This document shows positions 20,301-32,110 of a stretch of DNA of 64,000 nt, piece by piece. The DNA is from Crossaster papposus. Lineage: Eukaryota; Echinodermata; Asteroidea; Velatida; Solasteridae. The translations under genes and the position numbers were made by a program. The stretch spans positions 1 through 64,000 of the forward strand of contig JBAIAA010001133.1 of assembly GCA_037893245.1 (NCBI GenBank). The letters run 5' to 3'. Position 1 is the stretch's first letter, and each line of letters begins with the position of its first letter. The notes under the pieces are model-generated. The model worked only from the letters and a program-made list of their open reading frames with translations. It made no database searches and was not told the DNA's origin.

Positions 20301-20521
20301 CGACATTCCTAGAAAGTGTCTTGAATCCGCCAAAATCCACTAAGTTTGTCATGCAAACATTTCTGGTGTCCTGAATTCATCAAAATACCACCGACAAAAG
20401 TATGTTGGATTCTGACAGATTCAGGATATACCAGCCCATACAAAAATATTCTATAGGGCCTAGAATTCTAAAAAAAAAAAAACTATAGAATTTCTATAGA
20501 AACTTCTTATAGTGTTTCTAT

Positions 20522-20579
20522 AGAATGTTGGACGACTCGTACCCGGGACAACTCGTACCCGGGACAACTCGTACACGGC
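20522..20579. mobile_element. Element d: partial left end with ACTCGTACCCGGGACA units
   Basis: GAATGTTGGACGACTCG is followed by three 16-bp units ACTCGTACCCGGGACA (the last diverged). The terminus resembles those of elements b and c (GGAATGT and GGATTGT before the array). No inverted right arm was found, so this is a truncated member. It lies about 75 bp before the satellite block. Confidence 0.5.
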
Positions 20580-20769
20580 TGGAAAATTAAACACTGTATG
20601 TGCAGCGTACTCGTAAATCAACCACTTATTGTTCGTTACTTGTGCCAAACGTTATGATTTGTACACGTTTTTCTTTAGACTATTGCCTTTGACACTTCAG
20701 TAAATCTGATCGACTTGAGACTTGGCAGACCCAAAAGACCACCACACACATATTGAAAGTAATTTTAGA

Positions 20770-20830
20770 CACTCGAAACAGCTCTGTGTTTGTCCACAAA
20801 CACATGTCTAGTTTTTTTGTTTTTTTTTTC
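20770..20830 (+). repeat. Hairpin-CTAG-T-run module (first of 22)
   Basis: The module reads CGAAACAGCTC, then TGTGTTTGTCCACAAACACA (9-bp stem, CC loop), TGTCTAG and a run of T. It recurs with CTAG near 20808, 21527, 23017, 26281, 27261, 28733, 29463, 30173, 32767, 34129, 36065, 37087, 38408, 39321, 39867, 40227, 40947, 41645, 61856, 62573 and 63201; near 27990 the end is CTAT. A hairpin followed by CTAG and T is the layout of a Helitron 3' terminus. Read on the other strand it would be a poly-A tract following a satellite unit. Confidence 0.75.
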
Positions 20831-23579
20831 TCCTTCAGACTTTTCTCCATAGGGTTTGTACACGTTTTTTGTTCGGACAATACACTTTGGCACTTTGGTA
20901 AATCCGATCGACTTGAAACTTGGCATACACTCAGACCACCACCCACAGATGATCCTAGAAGAAATTTGTCACGATTACGTCATTCGTGATCACGTGACGT
21001 CACGTTAAAGGTTCAATTTTTCCCCATAGGGTTTGTACACGTTTTTCTTCAGACTATTGACTTTGACACTTTAGTAAATCCGACCGACTTGAAACTTGGC
21101 ATACCCTTAGAACATCACTCATATATGGTTCTGGAAGAAATTCGGCACGATTGCGTCATTCAAGGTCACGTGACGGCACGTTAAAGGTTCAATTTTTCCC
21201 CCATAGGTTTTGTACACGTTTTTCTTTAGACTATTGACTTTGACACTTTAGTAAATCCGATCGACTTGAGACTTGGCACACACTTAGATCACCATCCACA
21301 GACGGTCCTAGAGGAAATTCGGCACGATTACGTCATTCAAGGTCACGGGGCGTCATGTTAAAGGTTCAATTTTCCACCATAGGTTTTGTACACGTTTTTC
21401 TTTAGACTATTGACTTTGACACTTTAGTAAATCTGATCGACAGTAAGACTTGGCACACACAAAAGATCATCACACACATATTGAAAGACACTCGAAACAG
21501 CTCTGTGTTTGTCCACAAACACATGTCTAGTTTTTTTTTTTTTTTTTTTTTTCTCCTTCAGACTCTTCTCCATAGGGTTTGTACACGTTTTTTGTTCGGA
21601 CAATACACTTTGGCACTTGGTTAGATCCGATCGACTTCAGACTTGGCCTACGTGTAGACCACCACCCACAGATGATCCTAGAAGAAATTCGTCACAATTA
21701 CATCATTCGTGGTCACGTGACGTCACGTTAAAGGTGCAATTTTCCCCCATAGGATTTGTACACGTTTTTCTTTAAAATATTGAATTTGACACTTCTGTAA
21801 ATTCGATCGACTTGAGACTTAGCACAGACCTCGACCACCATCCTTAGGAGGGCCAAGAAAAAAATAATCAAGATGACGTCATCGCGGGTCATATGACGTC
21901 ACATTAAAGGTGTAGTTTTTAAGACCCTCTAACTCTGAAAGTACAAGTCCGGTTGGGGTCAAACTTGGTTTGCAAGTATTCGAGGGTGTGTTATAGACGA
22001 AAATTAAGATGACGTAATTATGACATCATCGGGTGTCATGTGACGTCACATTAAAGGTTTAATTTTCTCCATAGGTTTTATACACGTTTTTCTTCAAAAT
22101 ATTGAATTTTACACTTCTGTAAATTCGATCGACTTGAGACTTAGCACAGACCTCGACCACCATCCTGGTTGAACAAAATATTCAAGATGACGTCATCGCG
22201 GGTCACGTGACGTCACATTAAAGGTGTAGTTTTTTAAGACCCCCTAACTCTGAAAGTACAAGTCCGGTTGGGGTCAAACTTGGTTTGCAAATATTCGAGG
22301 ATGTGTTGTAGACGAAAATTAAGATGACGTAATTATGACATCATCGGGTGTCATGTGACGTCACATTAAAGATTGAATTTTCTCCATAGGTTTTGTACAC
22401 GTTTTTCTTCAAAATTTTGAATTTGACGCTTCTGTAAATTCGATCGACTTGAGACTTAGCACAGACCTCGACCACCATCCTTAGGAGGGCCAAGAAAAAT
22501 ATATTCAAGATGACGTCATCGCGGATCATGTGACGTCATTTTGTACACGTTTTTCTTCAGACTATTGAATTTGACAATTTGGTAAATCCGATCGACTTCA
22601 GACTTAGCACACACCTCGACCATCAAACCCAGGAGGGCCAAGGGGAAAATCGTCAGGATGACGTCATCGTGGGTCATGTGACGTCACATTAAAGGGGCAG
22701 ATTTTAGGACCCTCTATCTCTGGAAGTACATGTCTGATTGGGGCCAAACTTGGTATGCAAGTATTCCAGAATGTGTTATAGACGTAAATTAAGATGACAT
22801 CATGATGACATCATCGGGTGTCATGTGACGTCACATTAAAGGTTCAATTTTCCCCATAGGATTTGTACACGTTTTTTCAACTAATATATCTTTGGCAATT
22901 GTGTAAATCCAATCGACTTCAGACTTGGCACACACAAAGACCATCATCAGATACACATATAGAAAGTAATGTTAGACACCCGAAACAGCTCTGTGTTTGT
23001 CCACAAACACATGTCTAGTTTTTTTTTTTTGTTTTTTTTTTTTCTCCTTCAGACTTTTCTCCATAGGGTTTGTACACGTTTTTTGTTCTGGCATAGCACT
23101 TTGGCACTTTGGTAAATCCGATCGACTTGAGACTTGGCATACACTTAGACCACCACCCACAGATGATCCTAGAAGAAATTTGTCACGATTACGTCATTCG
23201 TGGTCACGTGACGTCACGTTAAAGGTTCAAATTTTCCCCATAGAATTTGTACACGTTTTTATTCAGAATATTAAATTTGACACTTCTGTACATCCAATTG
23301 ACTTGAGACTTAGCACAGACCTCGAACACCATCCCCAGTAGGGCCAAGAAGAAAATCGTCATGATGACGTCATCAGGGGTCATGTGACATCACATTAAAG
23401 GTGCAGTTTTTAAGACCCTCTATCTCTAGAAATACAGGTCCGATTGTGGTCAAACTTGGTATTCATGTATTCCAGGATGAGTTATATACGAAATTAGGAT
23501 GACGTAATTATGACGTCATTGTTGGTCATGTGACGTCACATTAAAGGTGCAGTTTTTGGGACCCTTTATCTCTGAAAGT

Positions 23580-25250
23580 ACATGTCCGATTGGGGTCAAA
23601 CTTGGTACATACAGGTATTCTGGGATGTGTTATGGACGAAATGTAGGTGACGTCATGATGACAACATTGTGGAACATGTGAAGTCGCCTTTAAGGAGCAG
23701 TTTTTGATGATCTCGTGATGACGTCACCGTGTGATTTGTATATGAAATGTTGTGTTTTGTGACCTTTAAGCCATAATTATGGTGGCCTTGGAGGGACTAC
23801 ACAGAGTGTGAATATTGACATCAATATTTGCAACAAATGTTACGACTTTTCCCAAAGTCGTCAATATTGACTTCAAATGTTATGACTTTCCCCCAAAAGT
23901 TGCTAATATTGACGTCAATATTGACGTCAAATTTCACGACTTTCTCCAAAGTAGTGAATATTGACATCAATATTGACACCAATATTGACGTCAATATTGA
24001 CGTCAATTTTAAGAGTTTCTCCGAAAGTCGCGAATATTTACGTCAAATTTGACGTCGATATTCGCAACAAATTTCACGACTTGCTCCCAAAGTCTTGAAT
24101 ATCGTCGTAAATATTGACGTCAAATTTTATAACTTTCCCCAAAAGTTGCGAATATTGACGTCAATATTGACGTCAAATTTCACAACTTTCCCCAAGGTCG
24201 CGAACATTGACATCAATATTGACGTCAAATTTCAAGAGTTTCCCAAAAAGTTGCAAATATTGACGTAAAATTTGACGGCGATATTCGCGACTTTCCCCAA
24301 AGTCGCGAATATTGACGTCAATATTGACGTCAAATTTCAAGAGTTTCCCCAAAAGTCGCGAATATTGACGTCAAATTTGACGTCGATATTCGCAACAAAT
24401 TTCACGACAATTACCTCCAAAATCTTGAATATCTACGTAAATAGATAAATGTCCGATTGGGGTCAAACTTGGTACATACAGGTATTCTGGGATGTGTTAT
24501 AGACGAAATGTAGGTGACGTCATGATGACAACATTGTGGAACATGTGACGTCGCCTTTAGGGAGCAGTTTTTGATGATGTCGTGATGACGTCACCGTGTG
24601 ATTTGTATATGAAATGTTGTGTTTTGTGACCTTTAAGCCATAATTATGGTGGCCTTGGAGGGACTACACAGAGTGTGAATATTGACATCAATATTTGCAA
24701 CAAATGTTACGACTTTTTCCAAAGTCGCGAATATTGACGTCAATATTGACGTCAAATGTTATGACTTTCCCCAAAAAGTTGCTAATATTGACGTCAATAT
24801 TGACGTCAAATGTTACGACTTATTTCCCCCAAAAGTTGCTAATATTGACGTCAATATTGACGTCAAATTTCACGACTTTCTCCAAAGTCGCGAATATTGA
24901 CATCAATATTGACACCAATATTGACATCAATCTTGACGTCAAATTTTAAGAGTTTCTCCGAAAGTCGCGAATATTTACGTCAAATTTGACGTCGATATTC
25001 GCAACAAATTTTACGACTTGCTCCCAAAGTCTTGAATATCGTCGTAAATATTGACGTAAAATTTTACGACTTTTCCCAAGGTCGCGAACATTGACATCAA
25101 TATTGACGTCAAATTTCAAGAGTTTCCCAATAAGTCGCGAATATTTACGTCAAATTTGACGTCGATATTCGCAACAAATTTCACGACTTGCCTCAAAAAT
25201 CTTGAATATCTACGTAAATATTGACATCCAATTTCACGACCGGTCATACA
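23580..25250. repeat. Tandem duplication of about 867 bp carrying AATATTGACGTCA arrays
   Basis: ATGTCCGATTGGGGTCAAAC to the end of a CRE-rich array occurs from about 23582 and again from about 24449. Each copy has a monomer tail, GGAGGGACTACACAGAGTGT, then roughly 50-bp subrepeats of AATATTGACGTCAATATTGA and CGACTTTCCCCAAAGTCGCG. The subrepeats are rich in the 8-bp CRE palindrome TGACGTCA and in AATATT, so both strands carry nearly the same sequence. Confidence 0.9.
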
Positions 25251-26100
25251 TTTTGACCTGATTTTTTTTCCAGCAAGCTAGGTTTTTGTTGTCGGTTATT
25301 ATGCGCACGTGCAGAATAATTGGGCGTTTGTACTTGCAAACATCATGCGACCGCATGCACTGGTACTTATGCACGATGAAAATTGTAGGATTTTGGTTGA
25401 TTTCAATCGTTTCTCGCAGTGTGCATATCCCTAACTTAAGGTTCATCTGTGAACAAATTTAAAAGAAGCTAATTTCAACTGATTTGGGTAGGTATGGGTA
25501 TGGACAACTACCAACAAAAAGGAAGGAGGGATAGGGGTTGGTGATTTTTTTATTAGAGGTCAAAGGTCATTGACCCCTGCCCAAATCACTAAAAATTATA
25601 TTTTAGCAACAAAATATGGTATATAGATGATCTTGGTGTCAAAATGCACAGAATTACAATAGAAGATGACATCAAATAATTATTGACCCTTGGGACCAAA
25701 TCCTGACCTCCGAAAATAAGGTCAAAGGTCACAAAACAATTTTATTACTAAAATGTCATATTTATAGCAACAAAATATAGTATATAGATGATATTGGTGT
25801 CAAAATGCACAGGATTATGAAAGAAGATGACATAGAATAACTACTGGCCCCTTACAGAAAAAGGTCAAAGGTCAAAAATAGACGTATTACTAAAATGTCA
25901 TATTAGTAAAATAACAGGAAAATTACCATGAACAAAAACAAATCTAAGAGTAAGAGGCTAATTTCAACTTATTGTGGCGGGTATGGGGGTTATTATTTAT
26001 TCCAAGAGCAAAGAAGGAGGGGAAATTCCCTTTCTGAGGGTCAAAGGTCTTTGACCCTGCATTAAAACATTATAAATTGTATCTCAGCAGCAGTATGTTT
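25250..26100. repeat. Non-satellite insert with a paired repeat of about 160 bp
   Basis: CAACAAAATATGGTATATAG followed by TGTCAAAATGCACAGAATTA appears near 25606, and a close copy near 25768. Both are associated with AGGTCAAAGGTCA, a direct-repeat nuclear-receptor-like half-site pair, and with AAGAAGATGACAT. The flanking GGTATGGGTATGG and AAGGAGGG pieces also occur twice (25.49 and 25.98 kb). It is unlike the main monomers; origin unknown. Confidence 0.65.
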
Positions 26101-26297
26101 TTCATAGGTCTAAGGTACAATTTTCCCCATAGGATTTGTACACGTTTTGTTCAACTAATATATCTTTGGCACTTGTGTAAATCCAATCGACTTCAGACTT
26201 GGCACACACATAGACCACCACACACACATAATGAAAGTAAGACAATCGAAACAGCTCTGTGTTTGTCCACAAACACATCTCTAGTTTTTTTTTTTTT

Positions 26298-26505
26298 TTA
26301 GCTGTTTCGGTTTTTCACCGAAACAGCTTTTGTTTTCGTTAAAGTTTTTTTTTAGCTGTTTCGGTTTTTCACCGAAACAGCTATTGTTTTCGTTCTGGTT
26401 TTTTTTTTTTTTTAGCTGTTACGGTTTTTCACCGAAACAGCTATTGTTTTCGTTCTGGTTTTTTTTTTTTAGCTGTTTCGGTTTTTCACCGAAACAGCTT
26501 TTGTA
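26298..26505. repeat. Cluster of four AGCTGTTTCGG hairpins in T-runs
   Basis: Four copies of a perfect hairpin (stem AGCTGTTTCGGT against ACCGAAACAGCT, loop TTTTC; one copy has GTTACGG) are each followed by about 15 nt of (T/A)TTGTTTTCGTT and then T-runs. Similar clusters lie at 30186-30390, 40955-41065 and 41655-41905, with one copy at 62578. The arm CGAAACAGCT is the same 10 bp that ends the satellite before the CTAG modules. Confidence 0.85.
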
Positions 26506-26515
26506 ATCGTTAAAG

Positions 26516-26558
<43 letters not shown>

Positions 26559-27990
26559 CTTTTTCAGACTTTTCTCCATAGGATTTGCACACGTTTATTC
26601 AGACAATACACTTTGACACTTTGGTAAATCCGATGGATTTGAGACTTGGCATACACTTAGACAACCACCCAAGGACGGTCCTAGAAGAAATTCGTCGCGA
26701 TTACGTCATTCAAGGTCACGTGACTTTGCGTTAAAGGTGAAATTTTCCCCATAGGTTTTGTACACGTTTTTCTTCAGACTATTGAATTTGACACTTCGGT
26801 TAATCCGACCGACTTGAAACTTGGCATGCCCTTCGAACACCACCCCCAGATGTTCCTGAAAGAAATTTGGCACGATTGCGTCATTGAACGTCACGTGACG
26901 TCACGTTAAAGGTGCACATTTTTCTCCCATTGTTTTTGTACACGTTTTTCTTTAGACTATTGACTTTGACACTTTAGTAAATCCGATCGACTTAAGACTT
27001 GGCACACACTTAGACCACCATCCACAGACGGTCCTAGAAAAAAACGGCACGATTACGTCATTCAAGGTCACGGAGCGTCACGTTAAAGTTTCAATTTTCC
27101 CCCATAGGTTTTGTACACGTTTTTCTTTAGACTGTTGACTTTGACACTTTCGTAAATTTGATCGACTTAAGACTTGGCACACACATAGACCACCACACAC
27201 ACATATTGAAAGTAATGTAAGACACTCGAAACAGCTCTGTGTTTGTCCACAAACACATGTCTAGTTTTTTTTTTTTTTTCTTTTTTTTTTTTTTGTTTTT
27301 TCAGATTTTTCTTCATAGGATTTGCACACGTTTGTTCAGACAGGGCACTTTGACACTTTGGGAAATCCGATCGACTTGAAACTTGGCATACATTTAGACA
27401 ACCACCCAAGGACGGTCCTAAAAGAAATTTGTCACGATTACGTAGTTCAAGGTCACGTTACCTCACGTTAAAGGTGAAAATTTCCCCATAGGTTTTGTAC
27501 ACGTTTTTCTTCAGACTATTGACTTTGGCACTTCGGTAAATCCGACCGACTTGAAACTTGGCATACACTTAGAACACCACCCCCAGATGTTTCTGAAAGA
27601 AATTCGGCACGATTGCGTCATTCAAGGTCACGTGACGTCACATTAAAGGTTCACATTTTTCTCCCATTGGTTTTGTACACGTTTTTCTTTAGACTATTGA
27701 CTTTGACATATTAGTAAATCCGATCGACTTGAGACTTGGCACACACTTAGACCACCATCCACAGACGGCCCTAGAATAAATTCGGCACGATTACGTCATT
27801 CAAGGTCACGGGGCGTCACGTTAAAGTTTCTATTTTTTTCCCATAGGTTTTGTACACGTTTTTCTTTAGACTATTGCCTTTGACACTTTAGTAAATCTGA
27901 TCGACTTGAGACTTGGCACACACACAAGCCCATCACACACATATTGAAAGACACTCGAAACAGCTCTGTGTTTGTCCACAAACACATGTC

Positions 27991-28028
<38 letters not shown>

Positions 28029-28734
28029 CCTTTTGTTTTCCATAGGATTTGTACACGTTTGTTCAGACAATACACTTTGACACTTTGGTAAATCCGATGG
28101 ACTTGAGACTTGGCATACACTTAGACAACCACCCAAGGACGGTCCTAGAAGAAATTCGTCGCGATTACGTCATTCAAGGTCACGTGACTTAGCGTTAAAG
28201 GTGAAATTTTCCCCATAGGTTTTGTACACGTTTTTCTTCAGACTATTGAATTTGACACTTTGGTCAATCCGACCGACTTGAAACTTGGCATACACTCAGA
28301 ACACCACCACCAGATGTTTCTGAAAGAAATTCAGCACGATTACGTCATTTAAGGTCACGTGACGTCACATTAAAGGTGCACATTTTTCTCCCATTGGTTT
28401 TGTACACGTTTTTGTTTAGACTGTTGACTTTGACACTTTAGTAATTCCGATTGACTTGAGACTTGGCACACACTTAGACCACCATCCACAGACGGCTCTA
28501 AAAGAAATTTGGCACGATTACGTCATTCAAGGTCACGGGGCGTCACGTTAAAGTTTCTATTTTTTTCCCATAGGTTTTGTACACGTTTTTCTTTATAGGC
28601 CCTACTATTGCCTTTGACACTTTAGTAAATCTGATCGACTTGAGACTTGGCACACACAAAAGACCACCACACACATATTGAAAGTAATTCTAGACACTCG
28701 AAACAGCTCTGTGTTTGTCCACAAACACATGTCT

Positions 28735-28769
<35 letters not shown>

Positions 28770-30185
28770 CTTTTGTTCTCCATAGGATTTGTACACGTTT
28801 GTTCAGACAATACACTTTGACACTTTGGTAAATCCGATGGACTTGAGACTTGGCATACACTTAGACAACCACCCAAGGACGGTCCTAGAAGAAATTCGTC
28901 GCGATTACGTCATTCAAAGTCACGTGACTTAGCGTTAAAGGTGAAATTTTCCCCATAGGTTTTGTACACGTTTTTCTTCAGACTATTGAATTTGACACTT
29001 TGGTCAATCCGACCGACTTGAAACTTGCCATACACTCAGAACACCACCACCAGATGTTTCTGAAAGAAATTCAGCACGATTGCGTCATTCAAGGTCACGT
29101 GACGTCAAGTTAAAGGTTTAATTTGTCCCCCATAGGTTTTGTACACGTTTTTCTTTAGACTCTTGACTTTGACACTTAGTTAATCCGATCGACTTGAGAC
29201 TTGGCACACACATAGACCACCATCCACAGACGGTCGTAGGAGAAATTTGGCACGATTACGTCATTCAAGGTTACGGGGTGTCACGTTAAAGGTTCAATTT
29301 TCCCCCATAGGTTTTGTACACGTTTTTCTTTAGACTATTGACTTTGACACTTTAGTAAATCTGATCGACTTGAGACTTGGCACACACAAAAGATTACCAC
29401 ATACATATTGAAAGTAATTTTAGACACTCGAAACAGCTCTGTGTTTGTCCACAAACACATGTCTAGTTTTTTTTCCTTTTGTTCTCCATAGGATTTGTAC
29501 ACGTTTGTTCAGACAATACACTTTGACACTTTGGTAAATCCGATGGACTTGAGACTTGGCATACACTTAGACAACCACCCAAGGACGGTCCTAGAAGAAA
29601 TTCGTCGCGATTACGTCATTCAAGGTCACGTGACTTCGCGTTAAAGGTGAAATTTTCCCCATAGGTTTTGTACACGTTTTTCTTCAGACTATTAAATTTG
29701 ACACTTTGGTCAATCCGACCGACTTGAAACTTGCCATACACTCAGAACACCACCACCAGATGTTTCTGAAAGAAATTCAGCACGATTGCGTCATTCAAGG
29801 TCACGTGACGTCAAATTAAAGGTTTAATTTGTCCCCCATAGGTTTTGTACACGTTTTTCTTTAGACTCTTGACTTTGACACTTTAGCAAATCCGATCGAC
29901 TTGAGACTTGGCACACACATAGACCACCATCCACAGACGGTCGTAGGAGAAATTTGGCACGATTACGTCATTCAAGGTCACGGGGTGTCACGTTAAAGGT
30001 TAAATTTCCCCCCATAGGTTTTGTACACGTTTTTCTTTAGACTATTGACTTTGACACTTTAGTAAATCTGATCGACTTGAGACTTTAGTAAATCTGATCG
30101 ACACACAAAAGACCATCACACACATATTGAAAGACACTCGAAACAGCTCTGTGTTTGTCCACAAACACATGTCTAGTTTTTCTTT

Positions 30186-30390
30186 TTAGCTGTTTCGGCA
30201 TTTCAGCCGAAACAGCTATTGTATTCGTTCTGATTTTTTTTTTTAGCTGTTTCGGTTTTTCACCGAAACAGCTTTTGTAATCGTTAAAGTTTTTTTTTTT
30301 CTTTTTTAGCTGTTTCGGCAATTCAGCCGAAACAGCTATTGTTTTCGTTAAAGTTTTTAGCTGTTTCGGCATTTCAGCCGAAACAGCTAT
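30186..30390. repeat. Second AGCTGTTTCGG hairpin cluster
   Basis: Four hairpins follow the module at 30173. Two loop types occur: CATTTCAGC or CAATTCAGC, and TTTTTCAC. Compensating arm changes keep the stems paired (CGGC/GCCG against CGGT/ACCG). Each is separated by GTTAAAG or GTTCTGA and T-runs. Confidence 0.85.
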
Positions 30391-30414
30391 TGTTTTCGTT
30401 AAAGTTTTTTTTAT

Positions 30415-30447
<33 letters not shown>

Positions 30448-30619
30448 CCACTTTCAGACTTTTTCTCATAGGATTTGTACACGTTTCGTTCAGCCAATAC
30501 ACTTTGACACTTTGGTAGATCCGATCGACTTTAGACTTGGCATACATTTAGACAACCACGCAAGGACGGTCCTAGAAGAAATTCGTCGCGATTACGTCAT
30601 TCATGGTCACGTGACGTCA

Positions 30620-32110
30620 CGTTAAAGGTGCAATTTTTCCCCATAGGTTTTGTACACGTTTTCATCCAGACTATTGACTTTGACACTTTAGTAAATCCGA
30701 TTGACCTAAAAGTTAGCACACACCTCAACCACCATCCTCAGAAGGGCCAATATGAAAATCGCCATGATGACGTCATCGGGGGTCATGTGACGTCACATTA
30801 AAGGTTCAGTTTTTAGGAGCCTCTAACTCTGGAAGTACAAATCCGATTAGTGTCAAACTTGGTATACAGGTATTCCGGGATGTGTTATATACGAAAATTA
30901 AGGTGACGTCATAATGACGTCATAACGACGTCATGTGACGTCACATTAAAGGTGTAGTTTTCCCCATACGATTTGTACACGTTTTTTCACCCGATATATA
31001 TTTGGCACTTTGGTAAATCCGATCGACTTCAGACTTGGCTAGCTACTCTTAGCATACTACCCACGGATGATTCTAGAAAAAATTCGTCACGATTACGTCA
31101 TTCATGGTCACGTGACGTCACGTTAAAGGTTTAGTTTTCCCCCTTAGGTTTTGTACACGTTTTCATCAAGACTATTGACTTCGACACTTTAGTAAATCCG
31201 ATTGACCTAAAAGTTAGCGCACACCTCAACCACCATCCTCAGAAGGGCCAATATGAAAATCGCCATGATGACGTCATCGGGGGTCATGTGACGTCACATT
31301 AAAGGTTCAGTTTTTAGGAGCCTCTAACTCTGGAAGTACAAGTCCGATTAGTGTCAAACTTGGTATACAGGTATTCCGGGATGTGTTATATACGAAAATT
31401 AAGGTGACGTCATAATGACGTCATAACGACGTCATGTGACGTCACATTAAAGGTGTAGTTTTCCCCATACGATTTGTACACGTTTTTTCACCCGATATAT
31501 ATTTGGCACTTTGGTAAATCCGATCGACTTCAGACTTGGCTAGCTACTCTTAGCATACTACCCACGGATGATTCTAGAAGAAATTCGTCACGATTACGTC
31601 ATTCGTGGTCACGTGACGTCACGTTAAAGGTTTAGTTTTCCCCCTTAGGTTTTGTACACGTTTTCATCAAGACTATTGACTTCGACACTTTAGTAAATCC
31701 GATTGACCTAAAAGTTAGCGCACACCTCAACCACCATCCTCAGAAGGGCCAATATGAAAATCGCCATGATGACGTCATCGGGGGTCATGTGACGTCACAT
31801 TAAAGGTCAGTTTTTAGGACCCTCTATCTCTGGAAGTACAAGTCCGATTAGTGTCAAACTTGGTATACAGGTATTCCGGGATGTGTTATATACGAAAATT
31901 AAGGTGACGTCATAATGACGTCATAACGACGTCGTGTGACGTCACATTAAAGGTGTAGTTTTCCCCATAAGATTTGTACACGTTTTTTCACCCGATATAT
32001 ATTTGGCACTTTGGTAAATCCGATCGACTTCAGACTTGGCTAGCTACTCTTAGCATACTACCCACAGATGATTCTAGAATAAATTCGTCACGATTACGTC
32101 ATTCGTGGTC
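30620..32110. repeat. Three-copy higher-order repeat of about 490 bp
   Basis: GTTTTCATC(C/A)AGACTATTGACTT and the later GACGTCATAATGACGTCATA occur three times, about 488-513 bp apart, near-identical over the whole unit. Each unit holds one type A and two type B-like monomers and three to five CRE palindromes. The low divergence indicates a recent local amplification. Confidence 0.85.

Larger units (their letters stand above)
18053..20308. mobile_element. Element c: sister of element b, with GGCACC-type 16-bp arrays
   Basis: About 2.26 kb. The left end GGTATCCGGTCACTTCGGCA and the reverse complement of the right end, GAATGTCGGTCACTTCGGCA, match after a few bases. TAGAAAG lies outside both ends (18046-18052 and 20310-20316), a 7-bp match that becomes 8 with one mismatch (A/C). 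Subterminal arrays of AACTCGGCACCTGACC-like units lie at about 18066-18234, and inverted at 20168-20300. The interior 19734-19970 is homologous to 2779-3019 of element b. No intact transposase is seen. Confidence 0.7.

Noticed and set aside
26520..26560. Hairpin followed by T-run resembling a bacterial-type terminator
   Set aside because: The sequence is eukaryotic and the T-runs are microsatellites in a satellite array. A pol III terminator function cannot be excluded but no pol III gene precedes it.
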